Source: Pseudonocardiaceae bacterium
Lineage (GTDB): Bacteria; Actinomycetota; Actinomycetes; Mycobacteriales; Pseudonocardiaceae
NCBI GenBank assembly: GCA_009379845.1
Contig: WHSZ01000011.1
Location: forward strand, 46,302 to 110,301
Length of the DNA: 64,000 bases
Reading direction: 5' to 3'
The notes below the pieces were generated by a model, which saw nothing but the letters and a program-made list of their open reading frames with translations, was not told the origin of the DNA and searched no databases. The position numbers and the translations under genes are program-made. Positions 1 through 8,004 of the stretch are shown here, piece after piece (position 1 is the first letter of the stretch; the number at the start of each line of letters is the position of its first letter).

Positions 1-2
1 TG

Positions 3-485
3 GTGGCCGCGATCAACGGGGCGTGCGTAGGCGCCGGCCTTGGCTTCGCGCTGGCCTGCGACATCCGGGTCGCGGCCGTGGGCGCGCGGTTCGGCACCGC
101 GTTCACCTCCATCGGGCTCACCTGCGATTCCGGCCTGTCCGCGAGCCTGGCTCGAGCGGTCGGCGCGACCAGGGCAAGCGAGCTGATACTGCTCGGTGAA
201 CCGTTCACCGCGGAGCAGGCCGCGGAGTGGGGCATGGTCGGGCGGGTCGCGCCTGCCGACGAACTCGCCGGGACCGCGGCGGAGCTGGCTGGACGGCTGT
301 CCGAGGGCCCGACCGAGGCCTACGCGCAGGCGAAGCGGGCGCTGCTGGCCGCCTGGCAACCACCCCTGTCCGATGTGCTGCGCGCGGAAAGCATCACGCA
401 GGCCAAGCTGGGGCGCACCAGGGACCACCGCGGCGCGGTTGAAGCTTTCCTCGCCAAGGAGAAGCCCACGTTCACCGGGCGATGA
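3..485 (+). CDS. Enoyl-CoA hydratase/isomerase family protein (5' end outside window)
   Basis: C-terminal part (160 codons visible) of a crotonase-fold enzyme that hydrates or isomerises acyl-CoA thioesters. The visible part opens with AAINGACVGAGLGFALACD, the oxyanion-hole segment of the family, followed by the usual trimerisation and C-terminal region ending in FLAKEKPTFTGR. The same frame is open to the window edge, so the gene starts upstream. Because paaI- and paaK-like genes follow, a role in phenylacetate degradation (PaaG/PaaF type) is likely. That is inference from context; a general fatty-acid beta-oxidation hydratase is the alternative. Confidence 0.85.
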   Translation: MAAINGACVGAGLGFALACDIRVAAVGARFGTAFTSIGLTCDSGLSASLARAVGATRASELILLGEPFTAEQAAEWGMVGRVAPADELAGTAAELAGRLSEGPTEAYAQAKRALLAAWQPPLSDVLRAESITQAKLGRTRDHRGAVEAFLAKEKPTFTGR

Positions 486-581
486 GCTCGGCGTGCCTTG
501 ACACCGGCGCGGCAGCCTGCCTTTACTTGGCAACACATTAATAACCGTCCATTCGGTCAGTTAGCAAGGCGGTGAGGCGCG

Positions 582-1010
582 GTGTCCCAGCCGAGGGCCG
601 ACGAGCGCAACGCGGCGCACGCGATGTTCGAAGCCGACGTCGCCTCGCGGTCACTAGGGATCGAGTTGCTCGAGGCCGGCCACGGCCGGGCGGTGGCGCG
701 ACTGCGGGTTTCCGAAGCAATGGTGAACGGCCACGACATCGCCCACGGCGGCTACGTTTTCCTGCTCGCCGACACCGCGTTCGCCTGCGCCTGCAACAGC
801 CACGGCCCGGTCACCGTGGCCTCCGGCGCGGAGATCTCGTTCGTGACCTCCGCGATGCTCGGGGATCTGCTGATCGCCACCGCCGAGGAGCGAACGCACT
901 ACGGGCGCAACGGAATCTACGACGTCACCGTGTACCGGGAGGGCGTCGCGGGCAGGGAAATCGTCGCCGAATTTCGTGGCCGGAGCAGAACGATCGACCG
1001 AGAGAGGTAA
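582..1010 (+). CDS. paaI: PaaI-type hydroxyphenylacetyl-CoA thioesterase
   Basis: A 142-residue hotdog-fold thioesterase. The motif HGGYVFLLADTAFA at about residues 52-65 contains the HGG loop and the acidic residue typical of PaaI enzymes. PaaI hydrolyses stalled ring-hydroxylated phenylacetyl-CoA intermediates and so protects the CoA pool during phenylacetate breakdown. The start is GTG with gaggcgcg about 6 bases upstream. paaK begins 6 bases after its stop, so the two are almost certainly co-transcribed. The family assignment is firm; the exact substrate is inferred from the neighbours. Confidence 0.85.
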   Translation: MSQPRADERNAAHAMFEADVASRSLGIELLEAGHGRAVARLRVSEAMVNGHDIAHGGYVFLLADTAFACACNSHGPVTVASGAEISFVTSAMLGDLLIATAEERTHYGRNGIYDVTVYREGVAGREIVAEFRGRSRTIDRER

Positions 1011-1016
1011 CGCGCC

Positions 1017-2426
1017 GTGACCACAACGCATAACGCAGTGCCGCCCGCGCATGGCGAAGGGCCGTCCACGCATGGCGAAGGGCCGTCCGCGCATGGCGAA
1101 GGGCCGTCCACGAAACGCGTGGGATCCGCTCCCGCGACCGGCGATCTGGATCTGGCGGAGCGGTTCGGCGCCGACGAGCTGCAGGCCAAGCAGCTGGAGC
1201 GTCTGCAGTGGACACTCCGGCACGCTTACGCGAACGTTCCCTTCTACACCAAGAAGTTCGACGAAGCGGGTGTGCATCCGGACGACTGCACCTCGCTTGG
1301 GGATCTCGCGAAGTTCCCGTACACCACCAAGTATGACCTGCGGGACAACTACCCGTTTGGGATGTTCGCCGTCGAGCAGCAGCAGGTTCGCCGGATCCAC
1401 GCGTCCAGCGGTACCACCGGCAAACCTACCGTGGTCGGCTACACCCAGGACGATCTCGACGTCTGGTCCGCGGTGATGGCCCGCTCCATCCGTGCGGCTG
1501 GTGGGCGGCCAGGGCACAAGGTGCACGTCTCGTACGGCTATGGCCTTTTCACCGGTGGACTGGGCGCGCACTACGGCGCGGAAACGCTCGGCTGCACGGT
1601 AATTCCCGCGTCCGGCGGGATGACCGCACGCCAGGTTCAGCTGATCAACGACTTCCGCCCCGAAGTGATCATGGTGACGCCGTCGTACATGTTGACCCTG
1701 CTCGACGAGTTCGAGCGCCAGGGCATCGATCCGCGCACCAGCTCGCTGCGGGTTGGCATCTTCGGTGCGGAGCCGTGGACCGAGCAACTACGCACCGAGC
1801 TCGAAGAACGCGCCGACCTTCACGCGGTGGACATATACGGGCTCTCCGAGGTGATGGGACCTGGCGTCGCGCAGGAATGCGTTGAGACGAAGGACGGCCT
1901 GCACGTCTGGGAAGACCACTTCTACCCGGAGATCATCGATCCGATCGACGAGAACGTGCTCGCCGAAGGCGAGGTCGGCGAGCTGCTGTTCACCTCGCTC
2001 ACCAAGCAGGCGCTGCCGATCATCCGCTACCGCACCCGCGACCTGAGCCGGCTGCTACCCGGCACCGCCCGCCCGGCCTTCCGCCGGATGGAGAAGATCA
2101 CCGGGCGGTCCGATGACATGATCATCCTGCGTGGCGTCAACGTTTTCCCGACCCAGATAGAGGAAATCGTGTTGCGCACCGATGGGCTCGCGCCGCACTT
2201 CCGGCTCGTGCTGTCCCAAAAGAACCGTGTTGATCAGATGACCGTACGGGTTGAGGCCCAGGACGACACCCCGGCCGCTCGGCGGCCCGTGGCGGCCGCC
2301 GAGCTGATCGCGCGGATCAAGGACGGCGTCGGGGTAACCGTTCAGGTCGACGTGGTCGATCCGGACACCTTGGAACGCTCCGTCGGCAAGCTGCGTCGCG
2401 TGCTCGACCAGCGAAAGGATGGCTGA
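1017..2426 (+). CDS. paaK: Phenylacetate-CoA ligase
   Basis: A 469-residue ANL-superfamily adenylate-forming enzyme that activates phenylacetate to phenylacetyl-CoA. Visible motifs are the phosphate-binding loop ASSGTTGKPTVVGYT (about residues 130-144), IYGLSEVMGPG in the middle, and the hinge region GRSDDMIILRGVNVFPTQIEE near residue 360. These are typical of PaaK. The N-terminus is odd: three tandem 7-residue units (HGEGPST/A), encoded by 21-bp repeats at about 1050-1112, precede the conserved domain, which begins near DLAERFGADELQ. The GTG start follows gagaggtaacgcgcc. It lies between paaI and a TetR gene that probably regulates the operon. Confidence 0.93.
   Translation: MTTTHNAVPPAHGEGPSTHGEGPSAHGEGPSTKRVGSAPATGDLDLAERFGADELQAKQLERLQWTLRHAYANVPFYTKKFDEAGVHPDDCTSLGDLAKFPYTTKYDLRDNYPFGMFAVEQQQVRRIHASSGTTGKPTVVGYTQDDLDVWSAVMARSIRAAGGRPGHKVHVSYGYGLFTGGLGAHYGAETLGCTVIPASGGMTARQVQLINDFRPEVIMVTPSYMLTLLDEFERQGIDPRTSSLRVGIFGAEPWTEQLRTELEERADLHAVDIYGLSEVMGPGVAQECVETKDGLHVWEDHFYPEIIDPIDENVLAEGEVGELLFTSLTKQALPIIRYRTRDLSRLLPGTARPAFRRMEKITGRSDDMIILRGVNVFPTQIEEIVLRTDGLAPHFRLVLSQKNRVDQMTVRVEAQDDTPAARRPVAAAELIARIKDGVGVTVQVDVVDPDTLERSVGKLRRVLDQRKDG
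1050..1112 (+). repeat. Three tandem 21-bp repeats inside the paaK 5' end
   Basis: The unit beginning catggcgaagggccgtcc occurs three times in a row with a 21-bp period and only one variable position. It encodes HGEGPST, HGEGPSA, HGEGPST ahead of the conserved ligase fold. Such a perfect array looks like recent slippage or capture of a repeat. Confidence 0.9.
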
Positions 2427-2463
2427 TCAACCTGGCACGGCGGGCATTGGGACGATGCCGCCC

Positions 2464-3075
2464 ATGAGCACAGCACCGACGGGCCGCGCGCCCCGGCGAG
2501 GCCGGCCGGGCTACGACCTGGAGTCGTTGCTCCAGGTCGCGGTGAAACTGTTCAACGAGCGGGGTTACGACGGCACAAGTATGGAGGACCTCGCCCGCAA
2601 GCTGGGGATCACCAAGTCCGCCATCTACCACCATGTGCCGAGCAAGGAGGAGTTGCTCAGGCTGGCCGTCGATCGCGCGCTGGACGGCCTGTTCGCGGTG
2701 GTCGCCGAGGTCGAGACGGTGGACGGACGGGCCGTCGACCAGCTCGAACACCTGGTGCGCGGTAGCGTCGCCGTGTTGACCGAGCAGTTGCCGTTCGTCA
2801 CGCTGTTGCTGCGGGTACGGGGCAATACCAAGGTGGAGCGCGCCGCGCTGAGTCGCCGCCGGGAGTTCGACCAGCTCGTCACCAAGCTGGTGCGCAGGGC
2901 AGCCGAGGAAGGGGACATCCGACCGGACATCGACCCGGCCACCACCAGCCGCCTGCTGTTCGGCATGGTCAACTCGCTCATCGAGTGGTACCGGCCGCGG
3001 CGTGATTCGGACAGCGTGGAGCTGGCCGACGCGGTGTGCGCCATCGCGTTCGACGGCCTCCGCCGCCACCCGTGA
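2464..3075 (+). CDS. TetR/AcrR family regulator (PaaR-like)
   Basis: About 203 residues. The N-terminal helix-turn-helix GTSMEDLARKLGITKSAIYHHVPSKEELL is a textbook TetR DNA-binding domain, followed by a helical ligand domain of normal length. The sequence around RRGRPGYDLESLLQVAVKLFNERGYDG resembles regulators found after paaK in actinobacteria, so repression of the paa genes with phenylacetyl-CoA as inducer is a reasonable inference. An alternative ATG at 2419 overlaps the end of paaK (ATGGCTGA). I prefer 2464 because the protein then starts MSTAPTGR, close to the usual length. Confidence 0.85.
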   Translation: MSTAPTGRAPRRGRPGYDLESLLQVAVKLFNERGYDGTSMEDLARKLGITKSAIYHHVPSKEELLRLAVDRALDGLFAVVAEVETVDGRAVDQLEHLVRGSVAVLTEQLPFVTLLLRVRGNTKVERAALSRRREFDQLVTKLVRRAAEEGDIRPDIDPATTSRLLFGMVNSLIEWYRPRRDSDSVELADAVCAIAFDGLRRHP

Positions 3076-3122
3076 GACGCGGTTTCACCTGAGATCAGAT
3101 TTCAGAAAGCTACACTGCACAC

Positions 3123-3719
3123 ATGCCGGATCCGGACCGGGTGCAGCGTTCCCTGCGCGAGCGCAAGCAACAGCGAGTACGCGACGCGATCGTCGAGGCG
3201 GCCCATGCGCTGTTCGGGGAGCGGGGCTTCGATCACGTGACGGTGACCGATATCGCGGATCGCGCGGAGGTCGGCCGCAGCACGTTCTTCCGGTACTTCG
3301 GGGACAAGCAAGAGGTGGCGTTCGCCGGCAGCGGCGTGCTCGAAGAGGTCATGGCCACCGCCGATGAGATCCCCGTCGAGGCCCCGATCGGGGATTCACT
3401 GCCGAAGGCCCTGAACTACGTGCGGGCGGCCGTCGTGTCCTTTGTGGAAGCACTGACCGAGCAGCCAGCCGGGTACGCGCTTCACGAGGAGCTCGTGGCG
3501 CGGCACCCGGAGCTGCATGCCCGCAGGCTGATGAAGCAACGCTCCTACGCCGGGGCACTGACGGAACTGCTGATGCGGCAAGGCGCCGGGCGCGAAACCG
3601 CGACCCTCGCCGCGGAGCTCGGGCTGGCCTGCTATTACGCCGGGCAGTCGGCGGGCGGCAACGATCCGGCACGCCTCGTCGCGGCCGTGGACGCCGCATT
3701 CGCCCGCATCTGCCCATAA
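3123..3719 (+). CDS. TetR/AcrR family regulator
   Basis: A 198-residue regulator. The HTH HVTVTDIADRAEVGRSTFFRYFGDKQEVAF lies at about residues 38-67, followed by a helical effector domain with no recognisable ligand signature. Start ATG at 3123; 47 bases separate it from the preceding tetR gene, so it may have its own promoter. Its target is unknown. It converges on the ROK gene, with a strong hairpin between them. Confidence 0.85.
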   Translation: MPDPDRVQRSLRERKQQRVRDAIVEAAHALFGERGFDHVTVTDIADRAEVGRSTFFRYFGDKQEVAFAGSGVLEEVMATADEIPVEAPIGDSLPKALNYVRAAVVSFVEALTEQPAGYALHEELVARHPELHARRLMKQRSYAGALTELLMRQGAGRETATLAAELGLACYYAGQSAGGNDPARLVAAVDAAFARICP

Positions 3720-3826
3720 CGAGAACCACAATGACAATCACGACGCCGGGTAATTATTTCGACATCTGGAATGTACATATTCGTCGTTGCCACCTGACGG
3801 ATCGGGCGGATCCTCGAATGAGTAGC

Positions 3827-3854
3827 CGAGGAGATTTCGGGCGGAATCTCCTCG
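3827..3854. terminator. Hairpin between convergent tetR and ROK genes
   Basis: Perfect 10-bp arms (cgaggagatt / aatctcctcg) with an 8-base loop lie in the 181-bp gap between two convergent genes. There is no long T-run, which is common for actinobacterial terminators. It could serve both directions. Confidence 0.6.
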
Positions 3855-3900
3855 CCTGGCGGCAGGTGAATCCGGCGTCCCCGCCGACCGGGGCACGCCG

Positions 3901-5118
3901 TTAGTGCACGGGCGACGTGCCCCCGCGGTTGGCCTTGGCCAGGACCGAGAGCGGGTACTGGTAGAGCTGCGCGAGCAAACCGGTGCAGGCGGCGATCGCC
4001 TGGACATCTGGGCCGAATCGGGTGATCTCCACGAGATCCGTGCCCGGCAATGTGCTCGTCGCGGCGAAACTGTCCAGCAGCTCGTCAAGGTAGTCGGGGG
4101 CGTCCGTGATGGCCTGCCCGCCGAGCACCACCAGATCGGGATTGATGATGTCGCGCAGGATGCCGACGGCCCGACCGAGCATCCGCGCGCGATCCACCAG
4201 CAGGCGCACCGCGCCGGGCTCGCCCGCTTCCGCCGCGGCGCGCAACAGCCGGATGTCGGGTTTGGAGATCACACCGTCCCTTGCGGCTTCCCGGACAACA
4301 CCTTGCTCGGCAACGGTGGCTTCCAGGCACCCCGTCTTGCCGCACGGGCAGCGCACCTCGCTACCCACCGCGAGATGCGCGATCGTGCCGGCGTGGCCGG
4401 GCCCGCGATGCAGTTGCCCGCGCACCGCGAGCGCGATGCCGACAACCTGCCGCGCGTAGAAGTACAGCATGCTCTCCGGCTCGCCGCCCGGCCCGAACAG
4501 CAGTTCCGCGCTGGCCATCGCGGGCACGTGACCGTCCAAATGCACCGGTAAACCGGTAGCACGTTCCAGCAATACCCGGCCGGGCACGGTGTGCCAGCCG
4601 AGCCGGTCGTGTTCGAGCACTCCCCGTGCGGTATCCACCTGTCCACCGGTAGCCGCACCGATGCCGATGATGTTCCGGCGTGGCCAGCGACGCAGGAAAG
4701 CCCGCACCCGCCCGGCGATATGCGCGAGCGCGTCTTCCGGGCTGCCGCCTGGCGTCGCGATCCGCTCGGACCCGAGAAGCCCGCCACGCAGATTGGTGAG
4801 GCCGTACGTCGTGGTCGTCACACCGATGTGCACACCGCAGGCCGCGATCACATCGTTGTTGATGTCCACCGGCACCCTTGGCCTTCCCACGGCCCCGTTC
4901 GGCACCTGATCCGGAACCTCGTGGAGTAGCCGCAATTCGATCAACGCGCCGACCTGCCTGCTCACCGTCGGCATGCTCAGCGAGGTGAGCCGAGCGATGG
5001 CCGCCCTGGAAAGCGGCCCGGAGCGGCGAATCGTGGAAAGGATCGCGGCGGCATTTGATTCGCGGATGCTGTCCGCACGGGAGCCGCCTTGGTCGGGCTC
5101 TGGCAAGATTGTCGTCAC
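3901..5118 (-). CDS. ROK family transcriptional repressor (NagC/XylR type)
   Basis: About 405 residues. The N-terminal winged HTH (SNAAAILSTIRRSGPLSRAAIARLTSLSMPTVSRQVGALIE) precedes an actin-like ROK sugar-binding domain. The ROK zinc signature CPCGKTGCLEA is present. The usual kinase motif DNDANAAA is replaced by DGHVPAMASA, so the protein is probably a sugar-sensing repressor without kinase activity. The frame stays open upstream to 5211. I chose GTG at 5118 (VTTILPEPDQGG) because homologues begin shortly before the HTH, but the start is uncertain. No sugar-uptake genes adjoin it, so the regulon is unknown. Confidence 0.85.
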   Translation of the reverse strand: MTTILPEPDQGGSRADSIRESNAAAILSTIRRSGPLSRAAIARLTSLSMPTVSRQVGALIELRLLHEVPDQVPNGAVGRPRVPVDINNDVIAACGVHIGVTTTTYGLTNLRGGLLGSERIATPGGSPEDALAHIAGRVRAFLRRWPRRNIIGIGAATGGQVDTARGVLEHDRLGWHTVPGRVLLERATGLPVHLDGHVPAMASAELLFGPGGEPESMLYFYARQVVGIALAVRGQLHRGPGHAGTIAHLAVGSEVRCPCGKTGCLEATVAEQGVVREAARDGVISKPDIRLLRAAAEAGEPGAVRLLVDRARMLGRAVGILRDIINPDLVVLGGQAITDAPDYLDELLDSFAATSTLPGTDLVEITRFGPDVQAIAACTGLLAQLYQYPLSVLAKANRGGTSPVH

Positions 5119-5531
5119 AGCTAACCCGTGCCTTTTCGCCAGCGCGTTCTCAGTCGGACAGGTATCGGCTTTCGTTCGGACAGAACAATTCGCACGAAGA
5201 TGCCTCGACAAATTCGATTAGCAGATGCCCTCGCCGAGGACGACACCTTGGTGGCGGGAGCGCGCGCGGGAAGAACTTGGCGGCGTGCATCAAGACCGAG
5301 TCGGTCACCCCAGCGAGGCGGCGCATGCACGTAGCGTCCGGCGGTCCTGGATCCGTGTCAAATCGGACGGCCATAGCCCGGCAAGATCAAGTCGTAGTTA
5401 TTTTCAGTATTTTATGGAATCTTGCCGGTCTCGCCCCACCCCGCTTAGCCTCGAAGTACTGCGTTTCGAAATTCGCGAGTACGTATCTTTGTAGTCGCTC
5501 CGGGCATTCGACTTTTCGGGAAGGACGCGTG
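5119..5531. other. Intergenic region between the ROK gene and leader peptide 1
   Basis: About 410 bases without a convincing gene. It separates the divergent ROK gene and the leader-peptide/TauE locus and must contain both promoters. An AT-rich stretch near 5397-5425, unusual for this DNA, is a possible promoter zone. No clear -10/-35 pair can be called by eye. Confidence 0.5.
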
Positions 5532-5618
5532 ATGGCGCACCTACCGGATGCCGGTGTCATCCTGGTGCAGCGCCTGCATGTCGATCTGTTGCGGGTCGCC
5601 TCCTCGACGTGCCGCTGA
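5532..5618 (+). CDS. Short cysteine-arginine-ending leader peptide 1
   Basis: A 28-codon open frame with core RLHVDLLRVASS and a C-terminal ThrCysArg before TGA. Peptides of this pattern (R-R/L-HVDL-R-xS..-CR) occur in actinobacteria directly upstream of sulfur-assimilation and sulfur-transport genes and are annotated as putative leader peptides. Cysteine-responsive attenuation by cysteine-containing upstream frames has been shown in mycobacteria. AAGGA lies 6 bases before the ATG. It ends 82 bases before a TauE/SafE exporter gene, and a nearly identical peptide precedes the second exporter. Regulation of the downstream gene by cysteine supply is inference. Confidence 0.8.
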   Translation: MAHLPDAGVILVQRLHVDLLRVASSTCR

Positions 5619-5659
5619 TCGCCACCGATCGACGCAATTCCCCACCGCTTAGCCAATAA

Positions 5660-5673
5660 CAGAACTCGTTCTG
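5660..5673 (+). promoter_or_regulatory. Small inverted repeat between leader 1 and the exporter gene
   Basis: cagaac-tc-gttctg forms a 6-bp stem in the 82-bp gap between leader peptide 1 and the exporter start. It could be part of an attenuator structure. The flanking sequence ttctgcccactgccgccc recurs in similar form after leader 2, but this exact stem does not. Confidence 0.35.
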
Positions 5674-5700
5674 CCCACTGCCGCCCTACGTGAGGACGAC

Positions 5701-6600
5701 ATGCAGTTCTTCTTGATCTACGCGCTGGTCGGCGCCGCGGCCCAACTCGTCGACGGCACCCTCGGCATGGCCTACGGCGTCACCTCGACCACACTCCTGC
5801 TCGCCGCCGGAACCGCGCCGGCCATCGCATCGGCATCGGTGCATTTCGCCGAGGTGGGAACCACCCTGGTTTCCGGGCTCGCGCACTGGAAGTTCCGCAA
5901 CGTCGACTGGAAGGTCGTCTCCCGGATCGCCGGGCCGGGCGCGGTGGGCGCGATCATCGGCGCCTACCTGCTGAGCTCGCTGTCCACCGAGTTCGCCGAG
6001 CCGTGGATGGCCGGGTTGCTGCTCGTGTTGGGGCTCTACGTGGCCATCCGATTCAGCTTCCTGAACGTCGCTTCGAAGCTCACCAGACCGCGCCCCGGGA
6101 TGCGGTTCCTCGGACCGCTGGGGCTCATCGCCGGCTTCGTGGACGCCACCGGCGGTGGCGGCTGGGGCCCGGTAGCGACCACCAGCCTACTCTCCAGCGG
6201 CCGGTTGGAACCCCGCAAGGTCATCGGCTCGGTGGACGCCGCCGAGTTCGTGGTGGCCTTCGCGGCAAGCATCGGGTTCCTGTTCGCGCTCGGCAACGAG
6301 GAACTCAACTGGACGACCGTGGCCGGGCTTCTTGTCGGTGGCGCCATCATGGCCCCGATCTCGGCCTGGCTGGTCCGCATCATGCCGGCCCGGATTCTCG
6401 GTGCGGCGGCCGGCGGCCTGATCGTGACTTCCAACGCCGGAACCTTGATGTCCGCCCTTGAGCTCGATACCGCCACCACGATCGGCGTTTTCCTGGTGAT
6501 CGTCGCCGGGTGGGTGACGGCACTCACGGTCGCGATCCGCTCGGTCCGCGCGGAGCGCGCCGCCAACACCGCGAAGGCCGAGAAAGCCGAAGTGCGGTAA
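5701..6600 (+). CDS. TSUP/TauE-SafE family sulfur-anion exporter (copy 1)
   Basis: A 299-residue membrane protein with about eight hydrophobic segments. It shows the duplicated TSUP architecture: ALVGAAAQLVDGTLGMAYGVTS near the N-terminus and GLIAGFVDATGGGGWGPVATT in the second half, where the glycine-rich FVDATGGGGWGPV is the family hallmark. TauE/SafE proteins are thought to export sulfite, sulfoacetate or related anions. The ATG is preceded by aggacgac. It is 57 bases from the next repeat unit (leader 2 plus exporter 2) and highly similar to exporter 2, so the pair is a tandem duplication. Sulfite as substrate is inferred from the family and the leader peptide. Confidence 0.9.
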   Translation: MQFFLIYALVGAAAQLVDGTLGMAYGVTSTTLLLAAGTAPAIASASVHFAEVGTTLVSGLAHWKFRNVDWKVVSRIAGPGAVGAIIGAYLLSSLSTEFAEPWMAGLLLVLGLYVAIRFSFLNVASKLTRPRPGMRFLGPLGLIAGFVDATGGGGWGPVATTSLLSSGRLEPRKVIGSVDAAEFVVAFAASIGFLFALGNEELNWTTVAGLLVGGAIMAPISAWLVRIMPARILGAAAGGLIVTSNAGTLMSALELDTATTIGVFLVIVAGWVTALTVAIRSVRAERAANTAKAEKAEVR

Positions 6601-6705
6601 CGCGAATGGGACGAAACGCATCCGGAAGACCGGTTACCTCACAGCTGGCGCTCAACATGCGAAACGGCGTAGCCCAGCCGAGGGGCGTCTGCCAGTATCG
6701 AGCAC

Positions 6706-6792
6706 ATGACGCACCTGCCGAATCCCGGCGTTGCCCTGGTGCAGCGCCTACACGTCGACCTTCTGCGGGTCGCGTCCTCGGCGTGCCGCTGA
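6706..6792 (+). CDS. Short cysteine-arginine-ending leader peptide 2
   Basis: A 28-codon frame, a close duplicate of the peptide at 5532. It shares the start M-x-HLP, the core RLHVDLLRVASS and the end CysArg before TGA. The synonymous differences between the copies show that the peptide, not merely the DNA, is conserved. It has no obvious Shine-Dalgarno sequence and may be read from a leaderless or near-leaderless transcript. It ends 100 bases before the second TauE/SafE gene. Confidence 0.8.
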   Translation: MTHLPNPGVALVQRLHVDLLRVASSACR

Positions 6793-6892
6793 CCTTCGCT
6801 ATTCTCCCGCGGTTCTTCAAACAGTTCTGCTCATTGCCGCCCACCGAGTGTGAGCCGCAACCACGCGACCCAACACCCTTTGTTAGGACGAC

Positions 6893-7804
6893 ATGCAGAT
6901 CCTTGTGCTTTACACCCTGATCGGGGCCGCCGCGCAACTCGTTGGCGGCTCGCTCGGAATGGGGTACGGCATTACCTCGACCACGCTGCTGCTGGCCGCC
7001 GGAACGGCGCCGGCGGTGGCGTCCGCATCGGTGCATTTCGCCCAGGTCGGCACTTCCCTGGTGTCCGGGCTCGCGCACTGGAAGTTCCGCAACATCGACT
7101 GGAAGGTCGTCACCCGGATCGCCGGGCCGGGCGCGGTGGGCGCGGTCATCGGGGCTTTCCTGCTCAGCTCGCTGTCCACCGAGGCCGCCGCGCCCTGGAT
7201 GGCCACACTGCTTGTCGCGCTCGGCTGCTACGTGATCATCCGGTTCAGCTTCCGGAACGTGACCGAAAAGCTCACCAAGCCCCGCCCCGGCATGCGGTTC
7301 CTCGGGCCGGTCGGGTTGATCGCGGGTTTCGTGGACTCCACCGGCGGGGGCGGCTGGGGGCCGGTGGCGACCACCAGCCTGCTGGCCAGCGGCCGCCTGG
7401 AGCCACGCAAGGTCATCGGCTCGGTGGCCACCGCGGAGTTCGTCGTGACGCTCGCCGCCAGCCTCGGGTTCCTGGTGGCCCTCGGCAGCAGCGGGCTCTC
7501 CCTGCCGACCATCGTCGGCCTGCTCGTGGGCGGTGCGATCGTCGCGCCGTTCGCGGCGTGGCTGGTGCGGATCCTGCCGCCCCGCATCCTCGGCACGGCG
7601 GCCGGTGGCCTGATCGTGTTCACCAACGCCGGCACGCTGATGTCCGTGTTGGGTCTGGACACCCCCAGCACGCTCGGCGGCTACCTGGCGATCGTGGTCG
7701 GCTGGGCCGCGGCACTCATCGTCGCGATCCGCTCGGTACTCGCGGAGCGCGCGGCGAAGGCGGCGGCCCAGAAAGCGGAGACCGAGCCGGCCGAGGCGCG
7801 CTGA
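6893..7804 (+). CDS. TSUP/TauE-SafE family sulfur-anion exporter (copy 2)
   Basis: A 303-residue paralogue of the preceding exporter, with the same two signatures (AAQLVGGSLGMGYGITSTT and FVDSTGGGGWGPVATTSLL) and the same membrane topology. Start ATG after ttaggacgac, matching the ribosome-binding region of copy 1. The two proteins diverge mainly in the loop after LSSLSTE and at the charged C-terminus. Two copies under separate leader peptides may give differently tuned export; this is inference. Confidence 0.9.
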   Translation: MQILVLYTLIGAAAQLVGGSLGMGYGITSTTLLLAAGTAPAVASASVHFAQVGTSLVSGLAHWKFRNIDWKVVTRIAGPGAVGAVIGAFLLSSLSTEAAAPWMATLLVALGCYVIIRFSFRNVTEKLTKPRPGMRFLGPVGLIAGFVDSTGGGGWGPVATTSLLASGRLEPRKVIGSVATAEFVVTLAASLGFLVALGSSGLSLPTIVGLLVGGAIVAPFAAWLVRILPPRILGTAAGGLIVFTNAGTLMSVLGLDTPSTLGGYLAIVVGWAAALIVAIRSVLAERAAKAAAQKAETEPAEAR

Positions 7805-7965
7805 GTACTCGAGCGCGATGGGAACTCGAAGCGCTATGGGAGCCCTGCCGCGGTGGTCGTGAACCGGTCTGGCGTCTGCTCGGGGACCTTCGGCGTCAAG
7901 CTTGCTCCCGCCGCGCGCCGTCCCGTAGAAAACGAATGTCATCTCGGCCGCGTCGGAGGGAACCG

Positions 7966-8004
7966 ATGACCGCAGTGCTGGACATCCCGGTAGGCACATC
8001 GTGA
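7966..8004 (+). CDS. 12-codon frame coupled to the flavoprotein gene
   Basis: ATG with an excellent ribosome-binding site (ggaggg, 5 bases upstream) opens a frame encoding MTAVLDIPVGTS, whose TGA overlaps the GTG start of the next gene (GTGA). It may be a translational-coupling leader. Alternatively, it may be the true N-terminus of the next protein separated by an indel. It is too short to judge by coding statistics. Confidence 0.4.
   Translation: MTAVLDIPVGTS

Noticed and set aside
654..1787. Long minus-strand open frame opposite paaI/paaK
   Set aside because: It is antisense to two well-supported genes, its sequence is low-complexity (RGRPFAM repeats from the 21-bp array), and long antisense frames are normal in GC-rich DNA.
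7805..7965. Possible SAM-type riboswitch before the flavoprotein/mtn genes
   Set aside because: The context suggested one, but the conserved core and pseudoknot elements of known SAM riboswitch classes could not be found in the sequence.
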